Part shown: one piece after another, positions 17,069-24,707 of the stretch
Layout: each line of letters begins with the position of its first letter
Position numbering within the stretch: position 1 is the first letter of the stretch
From: an uncultured Treponema sp.
GTDB lineage: Bacteria; Spirochaetota; Spirochaetia; Treponematales; Treponemataceae
Direction: 5' to 3'
NCBI GenBank assembly: GCA_945868875.1
Contig: CAMBMW010000004.1
Coordinates: forward strand, 1-37,415
Length of the DNA stretch: 37,415 bases
Program-made: the position numbers and the translations under genes
Notes under the pieces: generated by a model
What the model was told of the DNA's origin: nothing
The model's input: only the letters and a program-made list of their open reading frames with translations
Databases searched by the model: none

Positions 17069-17488
17069 CTAGTCGCGTGTTGGCTTATAAACGATTTTTG
17101 TAAGAACTGGAAGTTTGTCACCTGCAAGCTCAAGAGCTCTGTGAGCAACTTTTAAATCAACTCCACCAATTTCAAACAAAATCATACCAGGTTTGATAAC
17201 AGCTGCCCAATGATCTGGAGCACCTTTACCCTTACCCATTCGAACTTCAGCTGGCTTTTTAGTAATTGGTTTATCAGGGAAGATACGAATCCATACATTT
17301 CCCTTTCTTTCAAGCTTACGGTTGATAGCAACACGGGCAGCTTCAATTACTCTAGCATCCAACCAAGTTGGTTCCATAGCTACAAGAGCGATGTCACCAA
17401 AATCAATATTATTATCACGAGTTGCGAAACCTTTTTCGCGACCACGCTGCACCTTACGGTGAATTACTCTTTTTGGACTTAATGGCAT
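17069..17488 (-). CDS. rplP: 50S ribosomal protein L16
   Basis: 139 residues. MPLSPKRVIHRKVQRGREKG and VRMGKGKGAPDHWAAVIKPGMILFEI are L16 hallmarks. L16 helps place the A-site tRNA. It lies three bases after rpsC, implying coupled translation. Confidence 0.98.
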   Translation of the reverse strand: MPLSPKRVIHRKVQRGREKGFATRDNNIDFGDIALVAMEPTWLDARVIEAARVAINRKLERKGNVWIRIFPDKPITKKPAEVRMGKGKGAPDHWAAVIKPGMILFEIGGVDLKVAHRALELAGDKLPVLTKIVYKPTRD

Positions 17489-17491
17489 ATA

Positions 17492-18235
17492 CTAACTCCT
17501 TGCCTTTTTAGCAGGTTCAGCACCATCTGCCTTTTCAGCACTCTGACGAGCTGGACGTCTTGGTTTTTTAACGAGCTGACCAGCATCTTCATTGTGATCG
17601 ATACCATAGTTCATACCATTGTATACCCATACTTTAATACCGATTTTTCCGTATGTAGTAAGAGCTGCATATGTTCCATAGTCAATATCAGCACGAAGAG
17701 TATGTAAAGGAACTCGTCCTTCTTTGTGTTCTTCAGTACGTGACATATCAGCACCACCGAGACGACCACTAAGACGAACTTTTACACCCTGAGCACCAGC
17801 ACGCATTGCATTACTAACAGCCTGTTTCATAGCCTTGCGGAATGAACCACGACCTACAAGTTGACGACCAATATTCTGAGCAATCAAAGTAGCATTCAAA
17901 TCACCACGTTTGATTTCTTTAATCTTAATCTGAACCTTTTTAGTAAGTTGCTTCTGGATATCTGCACTAATTTTTTCAATTGTAGCACCTTTAGCACCAA
18001 TAATTACACCAGGCTTTGCTGTATGAATTACGATTGTAACGCGCTGTGGATGACGAACAATTTCAATTTCTGCTATATCTGCATTTTTACATTCTGGAAG
18101 TTCAGAAACCATTTTACGAATCTTAATATCTTCAAGAACTAAATCTGCATATTCACGTGGATCTGCATACCAGCGTGACTGCCATGTTTTGTTTACACCT
18201 AAACGTAAACCAATAGGATTAACTTTCTGACCCAC
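17492..18235 (-). CDS. rpsC: 30S ribosomal protein S3
   Basis: 247 residues from a GTG start at 18235, chosen because the conserved N-terminus ([21 protein letters not shown]) begins with the next codon and GGGGG lies just upstream. The GTG begins two bases after the rplV stop; an ATG 24 bases earlier would overlap rplV. The KH domain is at [19 protein letters not shown], and the C-terminal domain follows. A tail of about 25 residues rich in Ala, Lys and Arg extends beyond the core. S3 is part of the mRNA-entry helicase site. Confidence 0.95.
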   Translation of the reverse strand: MGQKVNPIGLRLGVNKTWQSRWYADPREYADLVLEDIKIRKMVSELPECKNADIAEIEIVRHPQRVTIVIHTAKPGVIIGAKGATIEKISADIQKQLTKKVQIKIKEIKRGDLNATLIAQNIGRQLVGRGSFRKAMKQAVSNAMRAGAQGVKVRLSGRLGGADMSRTEEHKEGRVPLHTLRADIDYGTYAALTTYGKIGIKVWVYNGMNYGIDHNEDAGQLVKKPRRPARQSAEKADGAEPAKKARS

Positions 18236-18236
18236 T

Positions 18237-18593
18237 TTATTCCCCCGCCTTCTCGTCAACGATGACGGTAATATGACACATACGTTTTAAAAGCTGATCA
18301 GCACGACCTCGTGCACGGAACCAAACTCTCTTTAGTCTAGGACCTTCATCAACTCTAATTTCTTTTACGTAAAGCATATCTTCATCCAACTTACTATTCT
18401 GGTTAAGTGCATTTGATGCAGCAGATTTCAAAGTAGCACTGATTAATGTTGCACCTTTCTGTGGCATATTTGCCAAGATAGCCATAGCTTCAGTATAGGA
18501 TTTCTGATTAATTACATGAGCAACAGGGCGAACCTTTGTTGGTGATGCAATCAGGAATTTCGAAGTGGCTACATAACCTTTTTTCTCAGCCAT
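18237..18593 (-). CDS. rplV: 50S ribosomal protein L22
   Basis: 118 residues from the ATG at 18593 ([20 protein letters not shown]), with AGGTGG five bases upstream. A GTG three codons earlier is possible but would use that box as codons. The loop that lines the exit tunnel is seen near [19 protein letters not shown]. Changes in this loop give macrolide resistance in other bacteria; nothing unusual is evident. Confidence 0.96.
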   Translation of the reverse strand: MAEKKGYVATSKFLIASPTKVRPVAHVINQKSYTEAMAILANMPQKGATLISATLKSAASNALNQNSKLDEDMLYVKEIRVDEGPRLKRVWFRARGRADQLLKRMCHITVIVDEKAGE

Positions 18594-18605
18594 AATACCC
18601 ACCTA

Positions 18606-18890
18606 TTATTTGCCTTTTCCGGCAGTTTTATCTGTTCCACCATGTCCCTTGTAAGTACGAGTTGGAGCAAATTCTCCAAGTTTGTGACCAACAAGGTTTT
18701 CTGTAATATATACAGGAATCCATGATTTTCCATTATACACAGAAATAGTATTACCTACCATTTCTGGAATTATTGTAGAGCAGCGAGAATATGTTTTAAT
18801 CATTTTCTTGTCTGCTTCTTTATTCATCAACTGAACCTTTTTGTAAAGTGATTTTTCTACAAAAGGTCCTTTTTTAACAGATCTTGACAC
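18606..18890 (-). CDS. rpsS: 30S ribosomal protein S19
   Basis: 94 residues: [19 protein letters not shown], then [46 protein letters not shown]19 is in the head of the small subunit and works with S13. Confidence 0.98.
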   Translation of the reverse strand: MSRSVKKGPFVEKSLYKKVQLMNKEADKKMIKTYSRCSTIIPEMVGNTISVYNGKSWIPVYITENLVGHKLGEFAPTRTYKGHGGTDKTAGKGK

Positions 18891-18907
18891 GATTATCTCC
18901 TCGCCAA

Positions 18908-19732
18908 CTACTTCTTACGACGGCTAACAATGAAGTTGCTAGATGTCTTTCTTTTGTTGCGTGTCTGGTAACCTTTACAAGGCTGTCCCCAAGGAGTAAC
19001 AGGATTACGTCCTTTACCAGCACCTTCACCACCACCAAGTGGATGATCAACAGGGTTCATAGCCATACCACGAACTGTAGGACGAATACCCATCCAACGT
19101 TTATGACCTGCTTTACCAAGTTTAACGTTCATGTGTTCTTCATTTCCTACAACACCGATTGTTGCATAGCATTTTCCGTTAATCTTTCTCATTTCACTTG
19201 AAGGTAAGCGAACGATAACATAATCACCTTCGCGACCTGCAATCATTGCACTAGCACCAGCAGAACGAACAAGCTGTCCACCCTGACCAAGTGTCAATTC
19301 AATGTTGTGAATAGTAAAACCAACTGGAATTGCATTCAGAGGAAGTGCATTTCCAACTGTCGGAGTTGCATTATCACCAGACATAATTTTCTGACCAACC
19401 TGCAATCCTTTTGGAGCGATGATATAACGTTTATCACCGTCTGCATAATAAATCAAAGCGATATTAGCACTTCTGTTTGGATCATATTCAATTGTTTTTA
19501 CAGTTCCAGGAATTCCGTGCTTATCACGCTTGAAATCTATATCACGATAACGTCTCTTGTGACCGCCACCCTGATGACGTACAGAAATACGACCACCAGC
19601 TCCGCGTCCTGCATGAGACTTACGACCTGACACCAAAGTTTTCTCGGGTCTATCAGTTGTCAGTTCGTCACGACGCAAGTCTACACGTCCACGTGTACCT
19701 GCTGTCATTGGCTTAAATACTTTAAGAGCCAT
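18908..19732 (-). CDS. rplB: 50S ribosomal protein L2
   Basis: 274 residues. The C-terminal signature [25 protein letters not shown] contains the conserved histidine next to the peptidyl-transferase centre. The N-terminal RNA-binding fold has [26 protein letters not shown]. It is the largest protein of the S10-spc cluster here and is of normal length. Confidence 0.98.
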   Translation of the reverse strand: MALKVFKPMTAGTRGRVDLRRDELTTDRPEKTLVSGRKSHAGRGAGGRISVRHQGGGHKRRYRDIDFKRDKHGIPGTVKTIEYDPNRSANIALIYYADGDKRYIIAPKGLQVGQKIMSGDNATPTVGNALPLNAIPVGFTIHNIELTLGQGGQLVRSAGASAMIAGREGDYVIVRLPSSEMRKINGKCYATIGVVGNEEHMNVKLGKAGHKRWMGIRPTVRGMAMNPVDHPLGGGEGAGKGRNPVTPWGQPCKGYQTRNKRKTSSNFIVSRRKK

Positions 19733-19759
19733 TTTATATCCCCTTAATTTCTACCAGAC

Positions 19760-20044
19760 TTACACACCTTCAAAAGCAGCAATTGTTTCGCCTTCAGCGA
19801 TACGTACAATAGCTTTTTTGTAAGATGCTGTACGACCTGGTTTACCACGAAGTCGTTTCATTTTACCAAGCACATTCATTGTTGTGCAGTCAACTACTTT
19901 TACTTTGAACAAGCGAGCAACAGCTTCTTTAATCTGTGTCTTTGTTGCATCTGGATGAACAATAAATACATATTTATTCTGTTCACGCAACATACTTGCT
20001 TTTTCAGAAACAACAGGCCTAATAAGAATATCTTCGTAATTCAT
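19760..20044 (-). CDS. rplW: 50S ribosomal protein L23
   Basis: 94 residues: DILIRPVVSEKASMLREQNKYVFIVHPDATKTQIKEAV is diagnostic. L23 is the docking point for trigger factor and SRP at the exit tunnel. Its ATG overlaps the rplD stop by one base (TAATG). Confidence 0.97.
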   Translation of the reverse strand: MNYEDILIRPVVSEKASMLREQNKYVFIVHPDATKTQIKEAVARLFKVKVVDCTTMNVLGKMKRLRGKPGRTASYKKAIVRIAEGETIAAFEGV

Positions 20045-20682
20045 TATTTAGCCTCCTTATCTTCAGCATAGAACTCAGAAAGATTTTTTACTGCAGATTC
20101 AAGAATAATTATCTTGCGTCCATAGTACAAATCATGTGCTTCAAGACGATTATATGCAAGGAAAGTAAGATTTGGAATATTTCTAGCTGCCTGTTTAATC
20201 TTTGCATCATCATCTTTAAGAATTAATACAGTTCTTTCGTCTTTAGCAAAATTATTAAGAATTGTTACTAAATCCTTTGTTTTACCGCTTTCAACAGTAA
20301 AATCTTCAACAACTGTAAGTCTTTCACCCTGAGCATGAGCACTCAAGATTGACTTCATAGCAAGTCTCTTTGCTTTCTTAGGAATTGAGTAACTGAAATC
20401 TCTTGGTTTAGGTCCAAAAATTGTACCACCACCAACCATAATTGGAGATTTTTTGTCACCACGACGTGCATTACCAGTTCCCTTCTGTTTATATGGTTTT
20501 GCATTTGAACCATGTACTTCGGAACGAGTTTTTGTACAAGCTGTACCAACACGTCTGTTTGCTAATTCATTTGTAATAGCATAGTAAATAACATCGTCGT
20601 TAACTGGAAGACCGAATACTTTATCATCAAGTGTGATTGTACGCAATTCTTTTCCAGAAGTTGAATATACTTTCTTTTCCAT
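20044..20682 (-). CDS. rplD: 50S ribosomal protein L4
   Basis: 212 residues. The tunnel-facing loop includes RSEVHGSNAKPYKQKGTGNARRGDKKSPIMVGGGTIFGPKPRDFSY. In E. coli L4 also represses its own S10 operon, and the structured gap upstream of rplC in this window is a candidate site for such control, which is inference. Confidence 0.97.
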   Translation of the reverse strand: MEKKVYSTSGKELRTITLDDKVFGLPVNDDVIYYAITNELANRRVGTACTKTRSEVHGSNAKPYKQKGTGNARRGDKKSPIMVGGGTIFGPKPRDFSYSIPKKAKRLAMKSILSAHAQGERLTVVEDFTVESGKTKDLVTILNNFAKDERTVLILKDDDAKIKQAARNIPNLTFLAYNRLEAHDLYYGRKIIILESAVKNLSEFYAEDKEAK

Positions 20683-20692
20683 ATTCTATCTC

Positions 20693-21313
20693 CTATTTCT
20701 TAACTGCGGCTTTCACAATGAGAGTACAGTTCTTGTTTCCAGGAACAGCACCACGAACCATAATTACTTTCAAATCTGGTTCTACTTTTACGATCTTCAA
20801 ATTTTGCACAGTAACTCTTTTGAAACCCATATGTCCAGGTAATTTGATATTCTTGAATGAGTGACCTGGTGTTGTACATTCTCCTGTACCACCTGGCTCA
20901 CGATGGAATTTTGAACCATGAGTAGCACGTCCACCATGGAATCCCCATCTTTTCATAACACCCTGGAAACCTTTACCTTTTGAAGTTGCTGTAACATCTA
21001 AGAAACGTGTTCCTTCAAAAAGTTCAAGACCAACAACATCACCAACATTTACATCCTTTTCAAAATCACGGAATTCTTTCAAGTGACGTTTTGGATTGAT
21101 ACTTTCTGGAAATTGTCCGGCATAAGCTTTGTTTGCTCTAGAAGCTTTAATATCTTCTAAACCAAGAACAACTGCATTGTAACCGCAATTTTCCTTTTCT
21201 TTTTTGGCAATAACAACATTAGGCTCGACCTGGATTACGGTTACTGGAGTCAGATTACCGCTTTCATCGAATATCTGTGTCATGCCAACTTTTTTTGCAA
21301 TCAGACCTTTCAT
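20693..21313 (-). CDS. rplC: 50S ribosomal protein L3
   Basis: 206 residues. MKGLIAKKVGMTQIFDESGNLTPVTVIQ opens the family fold, and the extended loop near the peptidyl-transferase centre reads GKGFQGVMKRWGFHGGRATHGSKFHREPGGTG, with the glutamine methylation site region present. A GGAGATATC box precedes the ATG. It is separated from rpsJ by 171 bases, which is unusual for neighbours that normally lie close together. Confidence 0.97.
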   Translation of the reverse strand: MKGLIAKKVGMTQIFDESGNLTPVTVIQVEPNVVIAKKEKENCGYNAVVLGLEDIKASRANKAYAGQFPESINPKRHLKEFRDFEKDVNVGDVVGLELFEGTRFLDVTATSKGKGFQGVMKRWGFHGGRATHGSKFHREPGGTGECTTPGHSFKNIKLPGHMGFKRVTVQNLKIVKVEPDLKVIMVRGAVPGNKNCTLIVKAAVKK

Positions 21314-21330
21314 TCTGATATCTCCTTTGG

Positions 21331-21434
21331 GATTTTGTTACTATCTTTCGCAAAACTCCCTTTAATCTTAGGCCGCCATCCCGAATCCAGAGGGACCGTA
21401 CCATTTTTTTTTGATTATCTAGACTAGATAATCA
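21331..21434 (-). promoter_or_regulatory. Structured leader upstream of rplC
   Basis: On the transcribed strand a perfect palindrome (21412-21434, arms TGATTATCTAG and CTAGATAATCA) is followed by an A run, a GGTCCC...GGGAT stem with a GC-rich GGCGGCC, and a stem of GGGA-TTTTG and CAAAATCCC with one bulged G just before the rplC ribosome site. No T run follows the palindrome, so it is not a simple terminator. It may hold a feedback site for L3 or L4. Confidence 0.4.
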
Positions 21435-21446
21435 GAAATATTTCAC

Positions 21447-21503
21447 TACTAGTGTGATAATTACACCCTCGTGTAACAACTACACTATTGTGTAATAACT
21501 ACA
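21447..21503 (-). repeat. 19-bp triplication including the rpsJ stop codon
   Basis: Three contiguous 19-base units at 21447-21465, 21466-21484 and 21485-21503. Each ends on the plus strand in a variant of GTGTAAYAACTACA, and each contains a small TACAC/GTGTA inverted repeat. The third unit is the last six codons and stop of rpsJ, so the other two look like out-of-gene duplicates. Because 19 is not a multiple of three, they do not extend the protein. Confidence 0.75.
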
Positions 21504-21793
21504 TCGACACCGGCAGGAAGTTCAAGTTTCATCAAAGAATCCATAACATCTTGTGATGGGTTCATAATGTCAATAAGACGTTTATGTGTTCTCATTTCAA
21601 ACTGTTCACGTGATTTTTTATTTACGTGTGGAGAACGCAAAACAGTCATTTTATTGATTCTTGTAGGAAGCGGGATAGGTCCTGAAACCTTTGCACCAGC
21701 TTTCTGTACTGTCTGCACGATGGCTTTAGCACTCTGGTCGATCAGCTCTACATCAAATGCACGAAGTCTGACACGAATTTTTCCATTAGCCAT
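21485..21793 (-). CDS. rpsJ: 30S ribosomal protein S10 / NusE
   Basis: 102 residues. [40 protein letters not shown] is the uS10 core; it ends normally with [11 protein letters not shown]10 also serves as NusE in antitermination with NusG, which is encoded in this window too. Its last codons form one unit of a 19-base tandem repeat. AAAAAAAGGAG precedes the ATG, next to a hairpin in the gap to tuf. Confidence 0.98.
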   Translation of the reverse strand: MANGKIRVRLRAFDVELIDQSAKAIVQTVQKAGAKVSGPIPLPTRINKMTVLRSPHVNKKSREQFEMRTHKRLIDIMNPSQDVMDSLMKLELPAGVDVVITQ

Positions 21794-21818
21794 TTAATTT
21801 TACTCCTTTTTTTCACAA

Positions 21819-21840
21819 CAGCAGGAAATTAATCCTGCTG
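21819..21840. promoter_or_regulatory. Hairpin between tuf and rpsJ
   Basis: CAGCAGGA at 21819-21826 pairs with TCCTGCTG at 21833-21840 around AATTAA. On the transcribed strand it is followed by TTGTGAAAAAAAGGAG, not T residues, so an RNA-processing or translation-control role for the rpsJ ribosome site is more likely than termination. Confidence 0.5.
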
Positions 21841-21867
21841 CTTGAAAAAAATTATTTACTCAATAAA

Positions 21868-23052
21868 CTATTCAATAATTTTTACAACCTGTCCAGAAGC
21901 GATTGTGTGACCGCCTTCACGGATAGCAAGCTTAAGACCTTCGTCCATAGCGATTGGGTGAATAAGTTCACCAATAACTTTTACGTTATCGCCTGGTTTT
22001 ACCATGTCTGTACCAGCTTCGAGTTCGATTGTACCAGTAATATCTGTAGTTCTGAAGTAGAACTGTGGACGATATCCTGTGAAGAATGGAGAGTGACGTC
22101 CACCTTCTTCTTTTGAAAGAACGTAAATCTGAGCTTCGAATTTTGTGTGTGGAGTAATTGAATTTGGCTTTGCCAAAACCTGACCACGAACAACATCTTT
22201 CTTTTCAACACCACGGAGCAAGATACCAACGTTATCACCAGCCATACCCTGATCAAGAGTTTTCTGGAACATTTCGATACCTGTTACAGTTGTGTCAGCT
22301 GTTGGACGAATACCTACAATCTGTACTGGATCGTTCATATTAACAACACCACGTTCGATTTTTCCTGTTACTACAGTACCACGTCCTGAAATTGTAAAGA
22401 TGTCTTCAATTGGCATCAAGAATGGTTTTTCATCATCACGAACTGGATCATCAAACCATGTATCCATAGCTGTCAAAAGTTCTTCGATACAAGCTGTGTT
22501 TTCTGGAGTTGGTTCGTTCAAAGCTTTGAATGCAGAACCTTTAATAATTGGTGTATCAGCTGAGAATCCATATTCCTGAAGAGTATCTTTTACTTCTTCT
22601 ACTACGAGTTCAAGAAGATCAGGATCATCAACCTGGTCAACTTTATTCAAGAATACGATAATCTTTGGTACACCTACCTGACGTGCGAGCAACAAGTGTT
22701 CACGTGTCTGTGGCATAACTGAATCTGGAGCTGAAACAACGAGGATAGAACCATCCATCTGAGCTGCACCAGTAATCATGTTTTTAATGTAGTCAGCATG
22801 TCCTGGACAGTCGATATGAGCATAGTGTCTCTTGTCTGACTGATATTCCAAGTGACGAGTATTGATTGTAATACCACGTTCCTTCTCTTCTGGAGCGTTA
22901 TCAATTTCATCGTACTTAAGAACTTTATCACCATATTTGTTTCCACAATATGTAGTGATAGCTGCTGAAAGTGTAGTCTTACCATGGTCTACGTGACCAA
23001 TAGTACCAACGTTCATGTGAGGTTTAGTTCTAACGAACTTCTCCTTTGCCAT
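21868..23052 (-). CDS. tuf: Elongation factor Tu
   Basis: 394 residues from the ATG at 23052 ([16 protein letters not shown]), with AAGGAG upstream; an in-frame ATG ten codons earlier lies before that box. The GTPase motifs are all present: G19-HVDHGKT26, the RGITINT switch I, DCPGHADY and NKVD. Domain 3 has [17 protein letters not shown]-Tu carries aminoacyl-tRNA to the ribosome. It is the first gene of the S10 run here, with no fusA before it. A second tuf gene elsewhere cannot be excluded. Confidence 0.98.
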   Translation of the reverse strand: MAKEKFVRTKPHMNVGTIGHVDHGKTTLSAAITTYCGNKYGDKVLKYDEIDNAPEEKERGITINTRHLEYQSDKRHYAHIDCPGHADYIKNMITGAAQMDGSILVVSAPDSVMPQTREHLLLARQVGVPKIIVFLNKVDQVDDPDLLELVVEEVKDTLQEYGFSADTPIIKGSAFKALNEPTPENTACIEELLTAMDTWFDDPVRDDEKPFLMPIEDIFTISGRGTVVTGKIERGVVNMNDPVQIVGIRPTADTTVTGIEMFQKTLDQGMAGDNVGILLRGVEKKDVVRGQVLAKPNSITPHTKFEAQIYVLSKEEGGRHSPFFTGYRPQFYFRTTDITGTIELEAGTDMVKPGDNVKVIGELIHPIAMDEGLKLAIREGGHTIASGQVVKIIE

Positions 23053-23573
23053 GTTTTTCTCCTTGCCAGAAATTTCTTTCATCCGGCATTAATATTTTTA
23101 TGTGTTGCACTTTAAGCCAGAATATAACACACCTTTTACCAAGGAATTGTTACATTCGCAGACACAATTTTTGATGATTTATAAAATAATAAAGGTAGGA
23201 TCGGATAATAATTTTTCAAAATATTTCATCTATTCGAAATATTGTAACCCGGAACCACCATCATTATCAAAATCAATCTGACAACTGGTTTGGTTTTTCG
23301 AGTTTTAGTCATATAGACCATCAGAAACCCAAAATCAGTCGTCTTTATATTTATTACCAACGGTAACAATAACCACATTTAGGGTCGTATCCACCTGAAA
23401 ACCTGCTATATCAATGATATTAATAGAAGATTAACTTTACGGTGATACCAATTTTTGCTCAGTTAGAACAAAATTGCCTGACTCTCAAAGAACCCATTTA
23501 CTGCAAATAAACAGACTAGCCTAATATTTATACTATTTATATAAAAAATAATCAATAGGAAAAATCCCAAAAT
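23053..23573. other. Long gap between rpsG and tuf
   Basis: About 520 bases without a credible gene, where many bacteria carry fusA. It holds the tuf promoter at its left end, an AATATTTC/GAAATATT hairpin (23220-23243) and a short TTACC/GGTAA hairpin near 23370. Otherwise I see no conserved signal. Confidence 0.5.
23121..23129 (-). promoter_or_regulatory. Extended -10 promoter of tuf
   Basis: TGTTATATT on the minus strand fits TGnTATAAT. There is no good -35 box at 17 bases, as is common for extended -10 promoters. The start would be near 23114, giving a leader of about 60 bases to the tuf ATG. Confidence 0.5.
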
Positions 23574-23613
23574 GACAAAAAAAATGGAAGATACCAAAAA
23601 GTACCTCCCATTT
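23574..23613 (-). terminator. Terminator after rpsG
   Basis: On the minus strand AAATGGGAGGTAC pairs with GTATCTTCCATTT (13 pairs, two of them G-U) around a 6-base loop, followed by a run of T residues. It starts about 11 bases past rpsG and separates the str genes from tuf. Confidence 0.9.
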
Positions 23614-23623
23614 GAAAATTAAA

Positions 23624-24094
23624 CTACCATCTGTAGTGAGCAAAAGCTTTGTTAGCTTCAGCCATTTTATGAACATCTTCACGTTTCTTGTATGCAGAAC
23701 CTGTATTGTTGTAAGCATCAAGAAGTTCAGCTGCAAGTGTATCAGCCATACCGTGTCCACTTCTGTTACGAGCTGCCTCAATAATCCATCTCATAGCAAG
23801 TGCTTCACGACGTGTTTCTCTAATTTCCATTGGAACCTGGTAAGTCGCACCACCAACACGGCGAGATTTAACTTCAACCATTGGTTTTACATTTTCAAGA
23901 GCCTTTAAAAGAACTTCCAAAGGATCTTTATCTGTTTTTGCTTTAAGATTATCCATTGCCTGGTAAATAATCTTTGTACAAATGTCTTTCTTTCCGTCCA
24001 ACATCATACGACATACGAACTTAGAAACAACTTTTGAATTATATTTTACATCCGGCATTAATGGACGCTCGATTGATTTCTTATGTCTTCCCAT
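23624..24094 (-). CDS. rpsG: 30S ribosomal protein S7
   Basis: 156 residues. [46 protein letters not shown] and the C-terminal arm [20 protein letters not shown] identify uS7, which starts assembly of the small-subunit head and lies at the E site. It follows rpsL by 16 bases and is then terminated. Confidence 0.98.
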   Translation of the reverse strand: MGRHKKSIERPLMPDVKYNSKVVSKFVCRMMLDGKKDICTKIIYQAMDNLKAKTDKDPLEVLLKALENVKPMVEVKSRRVGGATYQVPMEIRETRREALAMRWIIEAARNRSGHGMADTLAAELLDAYNNTGSAYKKREDVHKMAEANKAFAHYRW

Positions 24095-24110
24095 CTTAGT
24101 CCTCCATTAA

Positions 24111-24485
24111 TTAAGCCTTAGGTCTCTTAGCACCATATTTTGAACGACCACGTTTTCTGTCTTCAACGCCAAGAGTATCTTTTGTACCACGAATAATGTG
24201 ATAACGTACACCAGGAAGGTCTTTTACACGACCACCACGAACTAATACAACTGAGTGTTCCTGCAAGTTATGTCCAATACCTGGAATATAAGCAGTAACT
24301 TCAATACCATTTGATAAACGAACACGGGCAATTTTACGAAGAGCCGAGTTTGGTTTCTTTGGTGTCTGAGTCATAACACGTGTACATACACCGCGTTTCT
24401 GTGGACAAGAATCAAGTGCGGGAGCCTTAGTTCTATTTGCCGCAGTTTTACGACCCTGACGAATTAATTGATTTATTGTAGGCAT
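24111..24485 (-). CDS. rpsL: 30S ribosomal protein S12
   Basis: 124 residues. [12 protein letters not shown] and the decoding-site loops [11 protein letters not shown] (K43, K44) and [13 protein letters not shown] (K88, D89) are intact, so the positions where streptomycin-resistance changes arise have the usual lysines. S12 monitors codon-anticodon fit. It is first in a two-gene unit with its own promoter. Confidence 0.98.
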   Translation of the reverse strand: MPTINQLIRQGRKTAANRTKAPALDSCPQKRGVCTRVMTQTPKKPNSALRKIARVRLSNGIEVTAYIPGIGHNLQEHSVVLVRGGRVKDLPGVRYHIIRGTKDTLGVEDRKRGRSKYGAKRPKA

Positions 24486-24541
24486 CGCCTAATCTCCTAT
24501 TTTATTCCGGTCAGCACCCCGGAAGATTTTCTCATCAATCC

Positions 24542-24594
24542 ACCTATACAAAAATAGGTTTAAACATTTTAATAAATTGTTTAAATGAATTCAA
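24542..24594 (-). promoter_or_regulatory. Promoter and leader hairpin of rpsL-rpsG
   Basis: TTGAAT (24589-24594) and TAAAAT (24566-24571) are 17 bases apart on the minus strand. The predicted transcript opens with ACCTAT...ATAGGT (24542-24559), and a second stem TTCCGG...CCGGAA lies nearer rpsL at about 24502-24522. These could be attenuation or S7/S12 feedback elements. Confidence 0.65.
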
Positions 24595-24649
24595 GCGGAA
24601 TTTTACAATAGTAAAAAAAATATTTTCCTACTTTTTTTGTAAAATCCGC
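24595..24649. terminator. Large inverted repeat after rpoC
   Basis: GCGGAATTTTACA (24595-24607) pairs with TGTAAAATCCGC (24638-24649), with one bulge. The loop itself has A-run/T-run complementarity. It is about 60 bases past rpoC and directly upstream of the rpsL -35 box. There is no T run after it on the minus strand, so it may be a partial terminator or a block to readthrough. Confidence 0.45.
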
Positions 24650-24707
24650 ATTTTTCAGATTTAAAAAAACTTTTCATCATCATGATTACTCAGTTTTTTT
24701 TAAAATT

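Noticed and set aside
21447-21503. CRISPR array
   Set aside because: Units are contiguous 19-mers without spacers and include coding sequence. The 10-bp repeats at 3083 are likewise too short and unspaced.
23053-23082. Longer tuf start
   Set aside because: It lies upstream of the AAGGAG box; MAKEKF is the usual EF-Tu N-terminus.
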